Shown: one piece after another, positions 28,344 through 36,825 of the stretch
Layout: every line of letters begins with the position of its first letter
Numbering within the stretch: position 1 is the first letter of the stretch
NCBI RefSeq assembly: GCF_036322625.1
Contig: NZ_AP027266.1
Location: 65,001 to 129,000 of the forward strand
DNA length: 64,000 nucleotides
From: Roseicyclus marinus
GTDB taxonomy: Bacteria > Pseudomonadota > Alphaproteobacteria > Rhodobacterales > Rhodobacteraceae
Direction: 5' to 3'
Position numbers and translations under genes: made by a program
The notes under the pieces: generated by a model
Told to the model about the DNA's origin: nothing
Databases searched by the model: none
The model's input: the letters and a program-made list of their open reading frames with translations, nothing else

Positions 28344-29750
28344 ATGGTGACCGCCACAAACGATCCGGCGCTGGAGCTGGTCAGCCAGGACGCCCGCAGC
28401 GATTGGGTCAGGCTGCGCACGCTTCTGGTGCTGCGCTGGCTGGCGATCCTTGGGCAGACGGTGACGGTGGTCATCGCCTCGCTGCACCTGGGGCTGAGGA
28501 TCGAGCTGGGCCTGTGTTTTTTGGCCATCGGGGCCTCGGTCATCTCGAACCTGATCGCGATGACGATCTTTCCCGAGAACCAGCGCCTGTCGGATCGCGA
28601 TGCGATGCTGACGCTCTTGTTCGACCTGTCGCAGCTGAGTTTCCTGTTGTTCCTGACGGGGGGATTGAACAATCCCTTTGCGCTCTTGATCCTTGCGCCG
28701 GTCACGATTTCGGCCACGGCGCTGACGGTGCGGTCGACCACGATCCTGGGGCTTTTGGCGATCGTGATGATCTCGCTTCTGGGATTGTTCCATGTGCCCT
28801 TGGCGACCGAGACGGGCGAGATATTGCGCCTGCCGGACCTGTTCATCCTGGGGTTCTGGATTTCCATCGTGATCGGCATCGTCTTTTTGTCGGCCTATGC
28901 GCGGCGGATCACGTCGGAGACGCATTCGATGAGCCAGGCCTTGCTGGCGACGCAGATGGCGCTGGCGCGGGAACAGAAGCTGACCGATCTGGGCGGCGTG
29001 GTGGCGGCGGCCGCCCATGAGCTGGGCACGCCGCTGGCCACGATCAAGCTGGTGTCGACGGAGCTGGCCGAGGAGCTGGAGGGCCAGCCCGACCTGGCCG
29101 AGGATGCAAGGTTGATCCGCGATCAGGCCGACCGCTGCCGCGACATCCTGCGGTCGATGGGGCGGGCCGGGAAGGACGATCTGCACATGCGCTCCGCGCC
29201 GCTGGGGGCGGTGGTGCGCGAAGCGGCCGAGCCCCATTCCGGGCGGGGCATCGCGATCTTGTACGATTTCCTGGCCGATCCGGGCGCGCCCGAGGGCCAG
29301 CCGATCATCCGCCGCAAGCCCGAGGTGATCCACGGGCTGCGCAACCTCGTGCAGAATGCCGTCGATTTTGCCGCGACGCAGATCTGGGTCGATGCGAGCT
29401 GGGGGGATGGCGAGATCCGGCTGAGGATCACCGATGACGGGCCGGGCTATCCGCAGGATCTGCTGGGGCGGTTGGGCGATCCGTTCCTGAGCCGCCGCGC
29501 GCGCGCCCAAAGCCCCGCGCGCCCCGGATACGAGGGGATGGGTCTGGGTCTGTTCATCGCCAAGACGCTGTTGGAACGGTCGGGGGCAAGGGTGGTGTTC
29601 CTGAATGCCTCGGACCCGTTCCTGTCGGCCGAGGACAAGGCCGAACGCAGCGGCGCCATCGTCGAGGTGGTCTGGCCGCAGGCGGCCATCGGCGTGCCCC
29701 TGACCGAGGCGACCGGGCCATTGGGCGAAAACCGCCCCTTCGACGCCTGA
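28344..29750 (+). CDS. regB: redox sensor histidine kinase RegB (PrrB/ActS)
   Basis: A 468-residue kinase with six membrane helices in residues 25-185, including the ubiquinone-sensing motif GGLNNPF (106-112). The H-box AHELGTPLATI carries the phosphorylated His225. The redox-active cysteine is Cys265 in ADRCRDIL. The ATPase domain has NLVQNAVDFA, DDGPGY and EGMGLGLFIAKTLLER. Positions of H225 and C265 agree with characterised RegB proteins. It phosphorylates RegA, encoded across the divergent sco gene. Confidence 0.96.
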   Translation: MVTATNDPALELVSQDARSDWVRLRTLLVLRWLAILGQTVTVVIASLHLGLRIELGLCFLAIGASVISNLIAMTIFPENQRLSDRDAMLTLLFDLSQLSFLLFLTGGLNNPFALLILAPVTISATALTVRSTTILGLLAIVMISLLGLFHVPLATETGEILRLPDLFILGFWISIVIGIVFLSAYARRITSETHSMSQALLATQMALAREQKLTDLGGVVAAAAHELGTPLATIKLVSTELAEELEGQPDLAEDARLIRDQADRCRDILRSMGRAGKDDLHMRSAPLGAVVREAAEPHSGRGIAILYDFLADPGAPEGQPIIRRKPEVIHGLRNLVQNAVDFAATQIWVDASWGDGEIRLRITDDGPGYPQDLLGRLGDPFLSRRARAQSPARPGYEGMGLGLFIAKTLLERSGARVVFLNASDPFLSAEDKAERSGAIVEVVWPQAAIGVPLTEATGPLGENRPFDA

Positions 29751-29777
29751 GGGCGGCCGCGGGGCGGGGGCCGCCCG
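29751..29777 (+). terminator. probable terminator hairpin after regB
   Basis: GGGCGGCC (29751-29758) pairs with GGCCGCCC (29769-29776) immediately after the regB stop, followed by GTTT. The T-run is weak, so termination may be partial. Confidence 0.5.
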
Positions 29778-29878
29778 TTTCGCGGGCCGATTTGAAGCCC
29801 TTCTGATTTCCCGTTTAACGCCCTGTTAACCGTTTCGGATGCAACCTCTGCTTGTCTTTGTTCCGGCGGGGTATCCGC

Positions 29879-31585
29879 ATGCAGGCCGATCTGTTCGACT
29901 TGGTTCTTTTCGGAGGGATCAGCCTGTTGAGCGCGCTTGCCGCGCTTTGGCTTCCGGGACTGATATCGCGCCGGGTCAGGCCGGGGGGGAACGACGGTCG
30001 CCCGCCGGTTCTGATCGACGCCATGCGCCGCTACGAATTCCACGAAGGCTACCTGGTTTCGCCGATCGATCCCAATGACGCCTTTCTGTCGCCCGACACG
30101 GATCGGGGGGCCGCATTCGGCGATTTGACGCGGGCGCTGGCCATGCTGCATGCCGATCTGCCCGGACGGCTTGGCGCGCTGGCGCGACGGGGGGAAGCCT
30201 TTGTGCTGACGGGTCGGTTCGGGGTCGATGCGCTGTCGGTCGCGGGCTGCTCGGCCAAGGGGCGGATGGTCGTGATGGTAGGGCCCGCCGAGGTCGGCAC
30301 CGGGCGCGAGATCGTGGATGTGCCCGTGCTGCGGGCGATACAGGCCGAGAGCGAGGATTTGCGCCATGCGCTGGATCTGGGCGGGGCCGCGATCTGGACC
30401 GTGGATGCGGAGGGGCGCGTGATCTGGGCCAATGCGGCCTATCTTGCGCTGGTCGACCGGGTCGCGGGGCGCGCGGGGGCGGAGGCTGTCTGGCCGCTGC
30501 CCGCGCTGTTCGGCGCGCAGGTGCATCCCCGTCCCGAACCGGACAACCCGCGCCGGTGCAGCCTGAGCGTGGCGCAGACCGAGCCGGGGCCGGAGGGCGG
30601 AACGCTCTGGTTCGAGGTCACGGCCATCGAGCGGGGGGACGGCCTGATGTTCTGTGCCGCCCCCATCGACCGGCTGGTCGCCGCCGAGACGGCGCTGCGC
30701 AATTTCGTGCAGACCCTGTCCAAGACTTTTGCCCATCTGCCCATCGGGCTGGCCATTTTCGACAAGCGCCGCGAATTGGTCCTGTTCAACCCGGCGCTGG
30801 TCACGCTGTCGACCTTGCCGCCGCAGGCGCTGGCCGGGCGGCCGCGGCTGGTGGATTTCCTCGATGCGCTGCGGGACCGAAAACGGATGCCGGAGCCCAA
30901 GGATTACAAGGGCTGGCGGGATTCCATCGCGCATCTGGAGGCGCGGGCCGAGCAGGGCACCTACGAGGATGTCTGGGCCTTGCCGGGGGGGCAGAGCCTG
31001 CGGGTGATGGGGCGTCCGCATCCCGATGGCGCGGTGGCTTTCATGTTCGAGGACATCACCGCCGAGGTGACGCTGACGCAGCAATTCCGCGGCGAGCTGG
31101 AGCTGCACCGGGCGGTGATCGACGCGCAGCCGGGGGCCATGGCGGTGTTTGCGGGGGATGGGCGCAGGGTGTTGGCGAACCGGGCCTATCGGCAGCTGTG
31201 GCGCCTGCCCGAGGAGGCGGAGGCGCGTCCGGTGTTTCTGCCCGAGGCGATGGCGCGGTGGCAGGCCGCCTGTCTGCCGTCGTCGGCGGCGTCGGGGTGT
31301 TGGGGCGATATCCGCCGTATCGCGGAGCGCAAGGCCGCCGAGCCGGAGGTGCGCGCCCGGCTGGTTCTGCGGGACAGGCGGTGTCTGGATCTTTCGGTCG
31401 CAGCGATTGCGGGCGGGGCGATCATGGTCCGGTTCGAGCCCGAGGGCGCGCCGGCCTGCGACAGGGCGCAGCCGGTCAGGTCCGTCGATGCAGAGATGGC
31501 ACCGGCTCCCGGGCGGGGCGCGCAACAGGCGCAGGAGGCCGTCACCCGTGGTCCGGCCCCCCGAGCGCCCGCGCCGCAGCGATGA
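29879..31585 (+). CDS. membrane-anchored PAS-domain protein without kinase domain
   Basis: About 568 residues. One N-terminal membrane segment (LVLFGGISLLSALAALWLPGL) is followed by PAS-like units at about 160-270 (LDLGGAAIWTVDAEGRVIWANAAYLAL), 285-395 (LPIGLAIFDKRRELVLFNPALV ... FEDITAEVTL) and 400-520 (QPGAMAVFAGDGRRVLANRAYRQLW). A low-complexity tail ends the chain. No histidine-kinase, GGDEF or EAL domain follows, so the output is unclear; it may sense signals and act through a partner. The ATG at 29879 is preferred over one 27 bases upstream because the family starts close to the membrane helix. Confidence 0.75.
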   Translation: MQADLFDLVLFGGISLLSALAALWLPGLISRRVRPGGNDGRPPVLIDAMRRYEFHEGYLVSPIDPNDAFLSPDTDRGAAFGDLTRALAMLHADLPGRLGALARRGEAFVLTGRFGVDALSVAGCSAKGRMVVMVGPAEVGTGREIVDVPVLRAIQAESEDLRHALDLGGAAIWTVDAEGRVIWANAAYLALVDRVAGRAGAEAVWPLPALFGAQVHPRPEPDNPRRCSLSVAQTEPGPEGGTLWFEVTAIERGDGLMFCAAPIDRLVAAETALRNFVQTLSKTFAHLPIGLAIFDKRRELVLFNPALVTLSTLPPQALAGRPRLVDFLDALRDRKRMPEPKDYKGWRDSIAHLEARAEQGTYEDVWALPGGQSLRVMGRPHPDGAVAFMFEDITAEVTLTQQFRGELELHRAVIDAQPGAMAVFAGDGRRVLANRAYRQLWRLPEEAEARPVFLPEAMARWQAACLPSSAASGCWGDIRRIAERKAAEPEVRARLVLRDRRCLDLSVAAIAGGAIMVRFEPEGAPACDRAQPVRSVDAEMAPAPGRGAQQAQEAVTRGPAPRAPAPQR

Positions 31586-31633
31586 GGGGTGTCGCGCGTT
31601 GCAGCGGCGGGGCAGATCGCTACACTCGGGCGC

Positions 31634-32182
31634 ATGAGCCAGCCCCTTGTCCTGCCCCATGATCCCGATCTTGCCGCGCCGCCCGAGGGCTGGACCGCCA
31701 CCGCCCTGCCTGCGCTGGAGGATGCCGGGGCGACGGAGGCCTTGGCCCATGCGCTGGCCCCGGTCCTGAGGGCGGGGGACACGATCCTGTTGCAGGGGCA
31801 ATTGGGGGCCGGGAAAAGCCATTTCGCCCGCACGCTGATCCGGGCGCTGATGGGACCCGAGGGGGAGCGTGCGGAGATCCCTTCGCCGACCTTCACGCTG
31901 GTGCAGGCCTATGACAGCGCGGCGGGCGAGATTTGGCATGCCGATCTGTACCGGATGGGCGATCCGCAGGAGCTGGTGGAACTGGGCCTCGATGCCGCGA
32001 TGGAGGAGGCGATCTGCCTGATCGAATGGCCCGACCGGATCGCGCCGGATTGGCCGCAGGAGGCGATCTGCCTGCGGCTTGAGCGGGTGCCGGGTGCGGC
32101 GGAGGCGCGTGGCGCCACGCTGCTGGCCCCGGCGGGAAGCGATCTGGCGCGGCGGTGTCTTGCCGCCATGGCGGTGGCATGA
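31634..32182 (+). CDS. tsaE: tRNA threonylcarbamoyladenosine biosynthesis ATPase TsaE
   Basis: A 182-residue P-loop protein of the t6A pathway that works with TsaB and TsaD. Walker A is LQGQLGAGKSHFAR and the switch-like motif is IPSPTFTLVQAYD. The HADLYRMGDPQELVELGLDA and CLIEWPDRI motifs are characteristic. Its stop overlaps the start of amgK (ATGA), opening a long overlapping operon. Confidence 0.94.
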   Translation: MSQPLVLPHDPDLAAPPEGWTATALPALEDAGATEALAHALAPVLRAGDTILLQGQLGAGKSHFARTLIRALMGPEGERAEIPSPTFTLVQAYDSAAGEIWHADLYRMGDPQELVELGLDAAMEEAICLIEWPDRIAPDWPQEAICLRLERVPGAAEARGATLLAPAGSDLARRCLAAMAVA

Positions 32183-33156
32183 CGGTGGTGCAAGAAGGCG
32201 GGGACGAGGCATTCCTGCGGGCGGCGGGATGGGGAGGTGCGGTGCTGTCCGCTCTGGCGGGCGACGCCTCGGCCCGGCGTTATGGGCGGTTGGTCCGGGC
32301 GGATGGCGCGACCGCGATCCTGATGCAGGCCCCGGTGAGCGATGCGGCGGAGCAGGGCAGCCTTGCCGCCTTTCTGCGGGTGGGCGGGCATCTGCGGGCG
32401 CTGGGCCTGTCGGCACCCGAGATCCGGGCGGTCGATCCGGCGGCGGGACTGGTTCTGATCGAGGATCTGGGGGATGCGACGCTGGCCCGGCTTTTGCGCG
32501 GCGATCCCGACATGGCGCGGGAGGCCTATGGCGTGATGGCGGGCGAGGTGCTGCCGCATCTGGCGCGGGCGGAGGTGCCCGATTGGGCGGCGCGGCCTGA
32601 CGCCGGGGCGCAGGCGGGGATGATCGATCTGACGCTGGGGATGTTGCCCGATCCGGGTGGCGTGGCGGATCTGCGCCCTGTGCTGGAGGCGGCACTGGTC
32701 CGGCTTTGCCCCGGCCCGCCGGTTCTGGCGCTGCGCGATTGTCACGGAGACAACCTGATCTGGTTGCCGGCGCGTGTGGGGTCGGCGCGTGTGGGGTTGC
32801 TGGATCACCAGGATGCCGTCGCGCTGCCGCTGGGCTACGATCTGGCCTCGATGGTCGATGATCCGCGCCGGGATCTGCCCGAGGGCTGGCGCGAGGCGTT
32901 GATCGCGGAATTCGCCGGGACCATGGGCCTGCCGGTGGCGGAGGTTGCGGCACGGGTCGCGGTGCTGTCGCTTTTGCGCAACCTGCGCATCCTCGGCATC
33001 TTTCACCGTCTGGCCAGCGCGCTGGGCAAGCCCGCCTATCGTGCCTTTCTGCCGCGCACGGGGGCGTTGATCGACCGGGCGGTGGCGCATCCGGCGCTGT
33101 CGGAGTTGCGCGCGCCGGTGGCCCATCTGCGCCGCCAGACGGAGGGATGGGCATGA
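32179..33156 (+). CDS. amgK: anomeric MurNAc/GlcNAc kinase AmgK (aminoglycoside phosphotransferase family)
   Basis: A 325-residue kinase with the APH fold. The N-terminal region has SALAGDASARRYGRLVR, the catalytic loop is LRDCHGDNLIWLP and the metal-binding DFG-like loop is LLDHQDAVALPLGYDLASMV. AmgK phosphorylates N-acetylmuramic acid at C1 in the recycling route that bypasses de novo UDP-MurNAc synthesis and underlies intrinsic fosfomycin tolerance. The next gene is murU, the following enzyme, which supports the call. Both ends overlap neighbours by four bases. Confidence 0.9.
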   Translation: MTVVQEGGDEAFLRAAGWGGAVLSALAGDASARRYGRLVRADGATAILMQAPVSDAAEQGSLAAFLRVGGHLRALGLSAPEIRAVDPAAGLVLIEDLGDATLARLLRGDPDMAREAYGVMAGEVLPHLARAEVPDWAARPDAGAQAGMIDLTLGMLPDPGGVADLRPVLEAALVRLCPGPPVLALRDCHGDNLIWLPARVGSARVGLLDHQDAVALPLGYDLASMVDDPRRDLPEGWREALIAEFAGTMGLPVAEVAARVAVLSLLRNLRILGIFHRLASALGKPAYRAFLPRTGALIDRAVAHPALSELRAPVAHLRRQTEGWA

Positions 33157-33845
33157 CGATCCGGCCCGACGTGATGATCCTTGCCGCCGGGTTCGGCACG
33201 CGGATGGGGGCCCTGACCGCCGACAGGCCCAAGCCCCTGATCGAGGTGGCGGGCCGCGCCCTGTTGGACCATGCCATCGCGGCGGCGCGCGAGGGCGGCG
33301 GGCGGATCGCGGTGAATGCGCATTACCGGGCCGAACAGATCGCGGCGCATCTGGCAGGGATGCCCGATATCCACCTGTCGGTGGAGGCGCCCGAAATCCT
33401 TGACTCCGGGGGTGGGGTGAAGCGGGCGCTGCCGCATCTGGCGGGCAACCCCATCGCCACGCTGAATGCCGATGCCGTCTGGACCGGTCCGGGGCCGATC
33501 CGGACGCTGGCGGAGGCTTGGGACGGGGCGCGGATGGGGGCCTTGATGCTGTTGGTGCCGCGCGCGCGCGCCGTGGGGCGGACGGGGGGCGGCGATGTGG
33601 CGATGGATGCCCAAGGTCGTCTGACATGGGACCGGAGCGAGACGGGGCTGGTGCATACCGGCGCGCAGTTGATCGACCCCGCCTTGATCGCGGCCCGGCC
33701 CGAGGCGGCGTTTTCGCTGCTCGACATCTGGCAGGAGCAGATGGAGGAGGGGCGGCTTTTCGGCGTGATCCATCCCGGGCGCTGGGCCGATGTGGGCCAT
33801 CCGGAGGGGATCGCGCTGGCCGAGGGGATGCTGGCCGATGCGTGA
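33153..33845 (+). CDS. murU: N-acetylmuramate-1-phosphate uridylyltransferase MurU
   Basis: A 230-residue nucleotidyltransferase. The signature LAAGFGTRMGALTADRPKPL gives the nucleotide loop and the metal site is in LNADAV. It converts MurNAc-1-phosphate to UDP-MurNAc after AmgK. The start ATG overlaps the amgK stop; an ATG six bases upstream is possible. The end overlaps addB by eight bases. Confidence 0.9.
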   Translation: MTIRPDVMILAAGFGTRMGALTADRPKPLIEVAGRALLDHAIAAAREGGGRIAVNAHYRAEQIAAHLAGMPDIHLSVEAPEILDSGGGVKRALPHLAGNPIATLNADAVWTGPGPIRTLAEAWDGARMGALMLLVPRARAVGRTGGGDVAMDAQGRLTWDRSETGLVHTGAQLIDPALIAARPEAAFSLLDIWQEQMEEGRLFGVIHPGRWADVGHPEGIALAEGMLADA

Positions 33846-36825
33846 TCTGTTCGCCAGTCAGGACGGCCCCCGGGTCTATGCCACGCCGCTGGGCGTCGAT
33901 TTCTGCGCCGCGTTGGTGGAAGGGCTCGACCGGATGCTCGCGGGGCAACCGCCCGAGGCCATCGCGCATGTCGATCTGTATGTCGCCAATGCGCGGATGG
34001 AGCGGCGGTTGCGCACGCTCTACATGGCGCGGGGGGCGGGGTTCTTGCCGCGCATCCGGCCGGTTCAGGCGCTGGGCGATCAGGCCGATCTTGCGGGGCT
34101 GCCCGCCGCCATCCCGCCCCTGCGGTTGCGGCTGGAGCTGGTGCAGCTGATCGGCAAGCTGTTGGACAATCAGCCCGAACTGGCCCCGCGTTCGGCGCTT
34201 TACGATCTGGCCGACAGCCTGGCCGACCTGATGGCCGAGATGTTCGAGGAAGACGTGAGGCCCGAGACCATCGCGGGTCTGGACGTGGCAGAACATGCCA
34301 CCCATTGGCAGCGCGCGCAGGCCTTTCTGGAGCTGGTCACCCATTACCTGAAAGACGATGCCGCCCTGACCCGCGAGGCGCGGCAGACCCGGATCGTGGC
34401 GCTGTTGGCGCGGCAATGGCAGGGCCAGCCGCCCCGACATCCGGTGATCGTCGCAGGCTCGACCGGGTCGCGAGGGGCGACTGCGCAGCTGATGGAGGCG
34501 GTGGCGCGTCTGCCGCAGGGGGCGGTGGTCTTGCCGGGCATCGACCGCGACCTGCCGCAAGACATCTGGGCGCGGCTGCTGGAGGGGCGGCGCGAAGGGC
34601 TGGATGGCGAGGATCATCCGCAATTCCGGCTTGCGAAATTCGCGGAAAAGCTGGGGCTTGACCCATGGGCCATTCCCGATTGGCCGGGATCGGAGCGGCC
34701 GCGCGGGGGGCGGGGGGCCGTGATCTCGCTTGCGCTGCGGCCTGCGCCGGTCACGGATCAATGGCTGAAGGAAGGGCCGAAGCTGACGGGGCTGGAGGAG
34801 GCTTTCGCGGGCGTCACGTGGCTGGAGGCGCCGAACCCGCAGGCGGAGGCCGCGGCCATCGCGCTGCGCCTGCGCGAGGCGGTGGACAAGGGCCAGCGCG
34901 CGGCGGTGATCGCGTCCGACCGGACGCTGACGCGGCAGGTGACGGCAGCCCTGGCGCGGTGGAACATCCTGCCCGATGACAGCGCGGGCCAACCCCTGTC
35001 ACTGTCCGCGCCGGGTCGGTTCCTGCGCCATGTCGCGGAGTTGGAGGCCACGCCGCTCGACCCCGAGGCGCTGGCGGTGATCCTGAAACATCCGCTGTGT
35101 CATAGCGGGGGGGATCGCAACGACCATCTGCGGCGGGCGCGTGATCTGGAGGTGCAGGTGCTGCGCGCGCGCCCCGGCCTGCCGTCGCGGGCGCGGCTGG
35201 TCGACTGGGCCGAGGGGCGCAAGGAGGATCCGGGCGCGATGGGCTGGGTGACATGGCTGGCCGATACGCTGTTGGTCGCGCCCCGGCCCGAGCCGATGGC
35301 GATGGAGCTGCGGGTCGCGCATCACAAGGCGCGGGCCGAGCGGCTGGCGGCGGGATCATTGGCCGAAGGGTCGGGGGAGCTCTACGACAAGGAACCCGGC
35401 GAGGCGGCGCACAAGCTGATGACGGATCTGGGGGCCGAGGCGGGCGTGGGTGGCCCGATCGGCGCCACGGATTACCGCGATCTTTTCACCGCTCTGACCC
35501 GCGACCGGGAGGTGCGTCAGCCGCTCTTTCCGCATGCCGACATCCTGATCTGGGGCACGCAGGAGGCGCGGGTTCAGGGGGCCGACCTGATCATCCTTGC
35601 GGGGTTGAACGAGGGCGGATGGCCAGCCGCCCCGCCCGCCGATCCGTGGCTGAACCGCAAGCTGCGGGCCGAGGCGGGGTTGCGGCTGCCGGATCGGGTG
35701 ATCGGTTTGGCGGCGCATGATTTCCAGCAGGGGATCGCCGCCCCCGAGGTCTGGTTGACGCGGGCGAAACGGGATGCCGAGACCGATACCGTGCCGTCAC
35801 GCTGGTTGAACCGGCTGCACAACCTGCTGGCCGGATCGGGGGAGGCGGCCAAGGCCGCGCTGGCGGGGATGGAGGCGCGGGGGGCGGCCTATCTGGCGCT
35901 GGCCGAGCGGTTGCTGACGCCCGAGGCCGATGTCGCCTTTGCGCCGCGCCCGGCCCCCCAGCCGCCGGCCCATGCGCGGCCCAAGACCCTGAGCGTGACC
36001 GATGTGGAGGTTTTGATCCGCGACCCCTATGCGATCTATGCGCGCCGGGTGCTGGGGTTGCGCAAGCTTGACCCGTTGCGCGGCGATGCCGATGCGCGGG
36101 CGCGGGGCACGGTTCTGCACAAGGTCATGGAGAAATTTGTCAGGGACACGCAGGCGGGATTGCCCGACCGCGCCACGGCCCTTGCGCAGTTGATGGCGCT
36201 GACCGATGCGGTTCTGGCCGAGGAAGCGCCCTGGCCCGCCGCGCGCCGCCTGTGGCGGGCCCGCATGGCGCGGGTGGCGGAGTTCTTTCTGTCGACCGAG
36301 GCCGAGCGGCGCAGCCTTGGCACCCCCGAGATCCTCGAGACGCTGGGCGAATGGGCGGTGCCGGGCACCGGTGTCACCCTGCGCGGCAAGGGCGACCGGA
36401 TCGACCGGTTGGAGGATGGGCGGCTTGCCATCTACGATTACAAGACGGGCACGCCCCCCGACGCCAAGGAGGAAAAGCAGTTCGCCAAGCAACTGTGGCT
36501 GATGGCGCTGATGGCCGAGGGCGGCAGTTTCGGCCTGCCGCCGGGTCAGATCGTGGGCCATGCGGCCTATATCGGGCTGGGGGCCAGCCCCGTTGTCCTT
36601 GGCCATGACGTGGACCGGGCGGAACTGGCCGAGGTGGCGGCGGCGTTTCGGCGGCGGTTGCTGCACATGGCCGCCCCCGAAAGCGGGTTTCCGTCGCGCC
36701 GGGCGGTCAAGACCACGCGCTTTGCGGGCGATTTCGACCAGCTTGCCCGCTACGGCGAATGGGACGAGACACAGGCACCCGAGTTGATCCCGGTGGGCCG
36801 GACAGGGGATGATGGCGATGGATGA
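33838..36825 (+). CDS. addB: double-strand break repair protein AddB
   Basis: A 995-residue subunit of the AddAB helicase-nuclease, alphaproteobacterial type. The C-terminal PD-(D/E)xK nuclease is visible: RGTVLHKVMEKF, then GDRIDRLEDGRLAIYDYKTG with the Asp and Lys catalytic residues and QLWLMALM after. The middle shows an inactive helicase-like region (LIILAGLNEGGWP, NRKLR). The complex processes broken ends for RecA loading. The ATG at 33838 overlaps the murU stop. Confidence 0.93.
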   Translation: MRDLFASQDGPRVYATPLGVDFCAALVEGLDRMLAGQPPEAIAHVDLYVANARMERRLRTLYMARGAGFLPRIRPVQALGDQADLAGLPAAIPPLRLRLELVQLIGKLLDNQPELAPRSALYDLADSLADLMAEMFEEDVRPETIAGLDVAEHATHWQRAQAFLELVTHYLKDDAALTREARQTRIVALLARQWQGQPPRHPVIVAGSTGSRGATAQLMEAVARLPQGAVVLPGIDRDLPQDIWARLLEGRREGLDGEDHPQFRLAKFAEKLGLDPWAIPDWPGSERPRGGRGAVISLALRPAPVTDQWLKEGPKLTGLEEAFAGVTWLEAPNPQAEAAAIALRLREAVDKGQRAAVIASDRTLTRQVTAALARWNILPDDSAGQPLSLSAPGRFLRHVAELEATPLDPEALAVILKHPLCHSGGDRNDHLRRARDLEVQVLRARPGLPSRARLVDWAEGRKEDPGAMGWVTWLADTLLVAPRPEPMAMELRVAHHKARAERLAAGSLAEGSGELYDKEPGEAAHKLMTDLGAEAGVGGPIGATDYRDLFTALTRDREVRQPLFPHADILIWGTQEARVQGADLIILAGLNEGGWPAAPPADPWLNRKLRAEAGLRLPDRVIGLAAHDFQQGIAAPEVWLTRAKRDAETDTVPSRWLNRLHNLLAGSGEAAKAALAGMEARGAAYLALAERLLTPEADVAFAPRPAPQPPAHARPKTLSVTDVEVLIRDPYAIYARRVLGLRKLDPLRGDADARARGTVLHKVMEKFVRDTQAGLPDRATALAQLMALTDAVLAEEAPWPAARRLWRARMARVAEFFLSTEAERRSLGTPEILETLGEWAVPGTGVTLRGKGDRIDRLEDGRLAIYDYKTGTPPDAKEEKQFAKQLWLMALMAEGGSFGLPPGQIVGHAAYIGLGASPVVLGHDVDRAELAEVAAAFRRRLLHMAAPESGFPSRRAVKTTRFAGDFDQLARYGEWDETQAPELIPVGRTGDDGDG

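Noticed and set aside
29852-33277. Very long minus-strand frames opposite the regB, PAS, tsaE, amgK and addB genes
   Set aside because: These mirror GC-rich codon bias of the plus-strand genes, are rich in Arg and Pro and lack domains.
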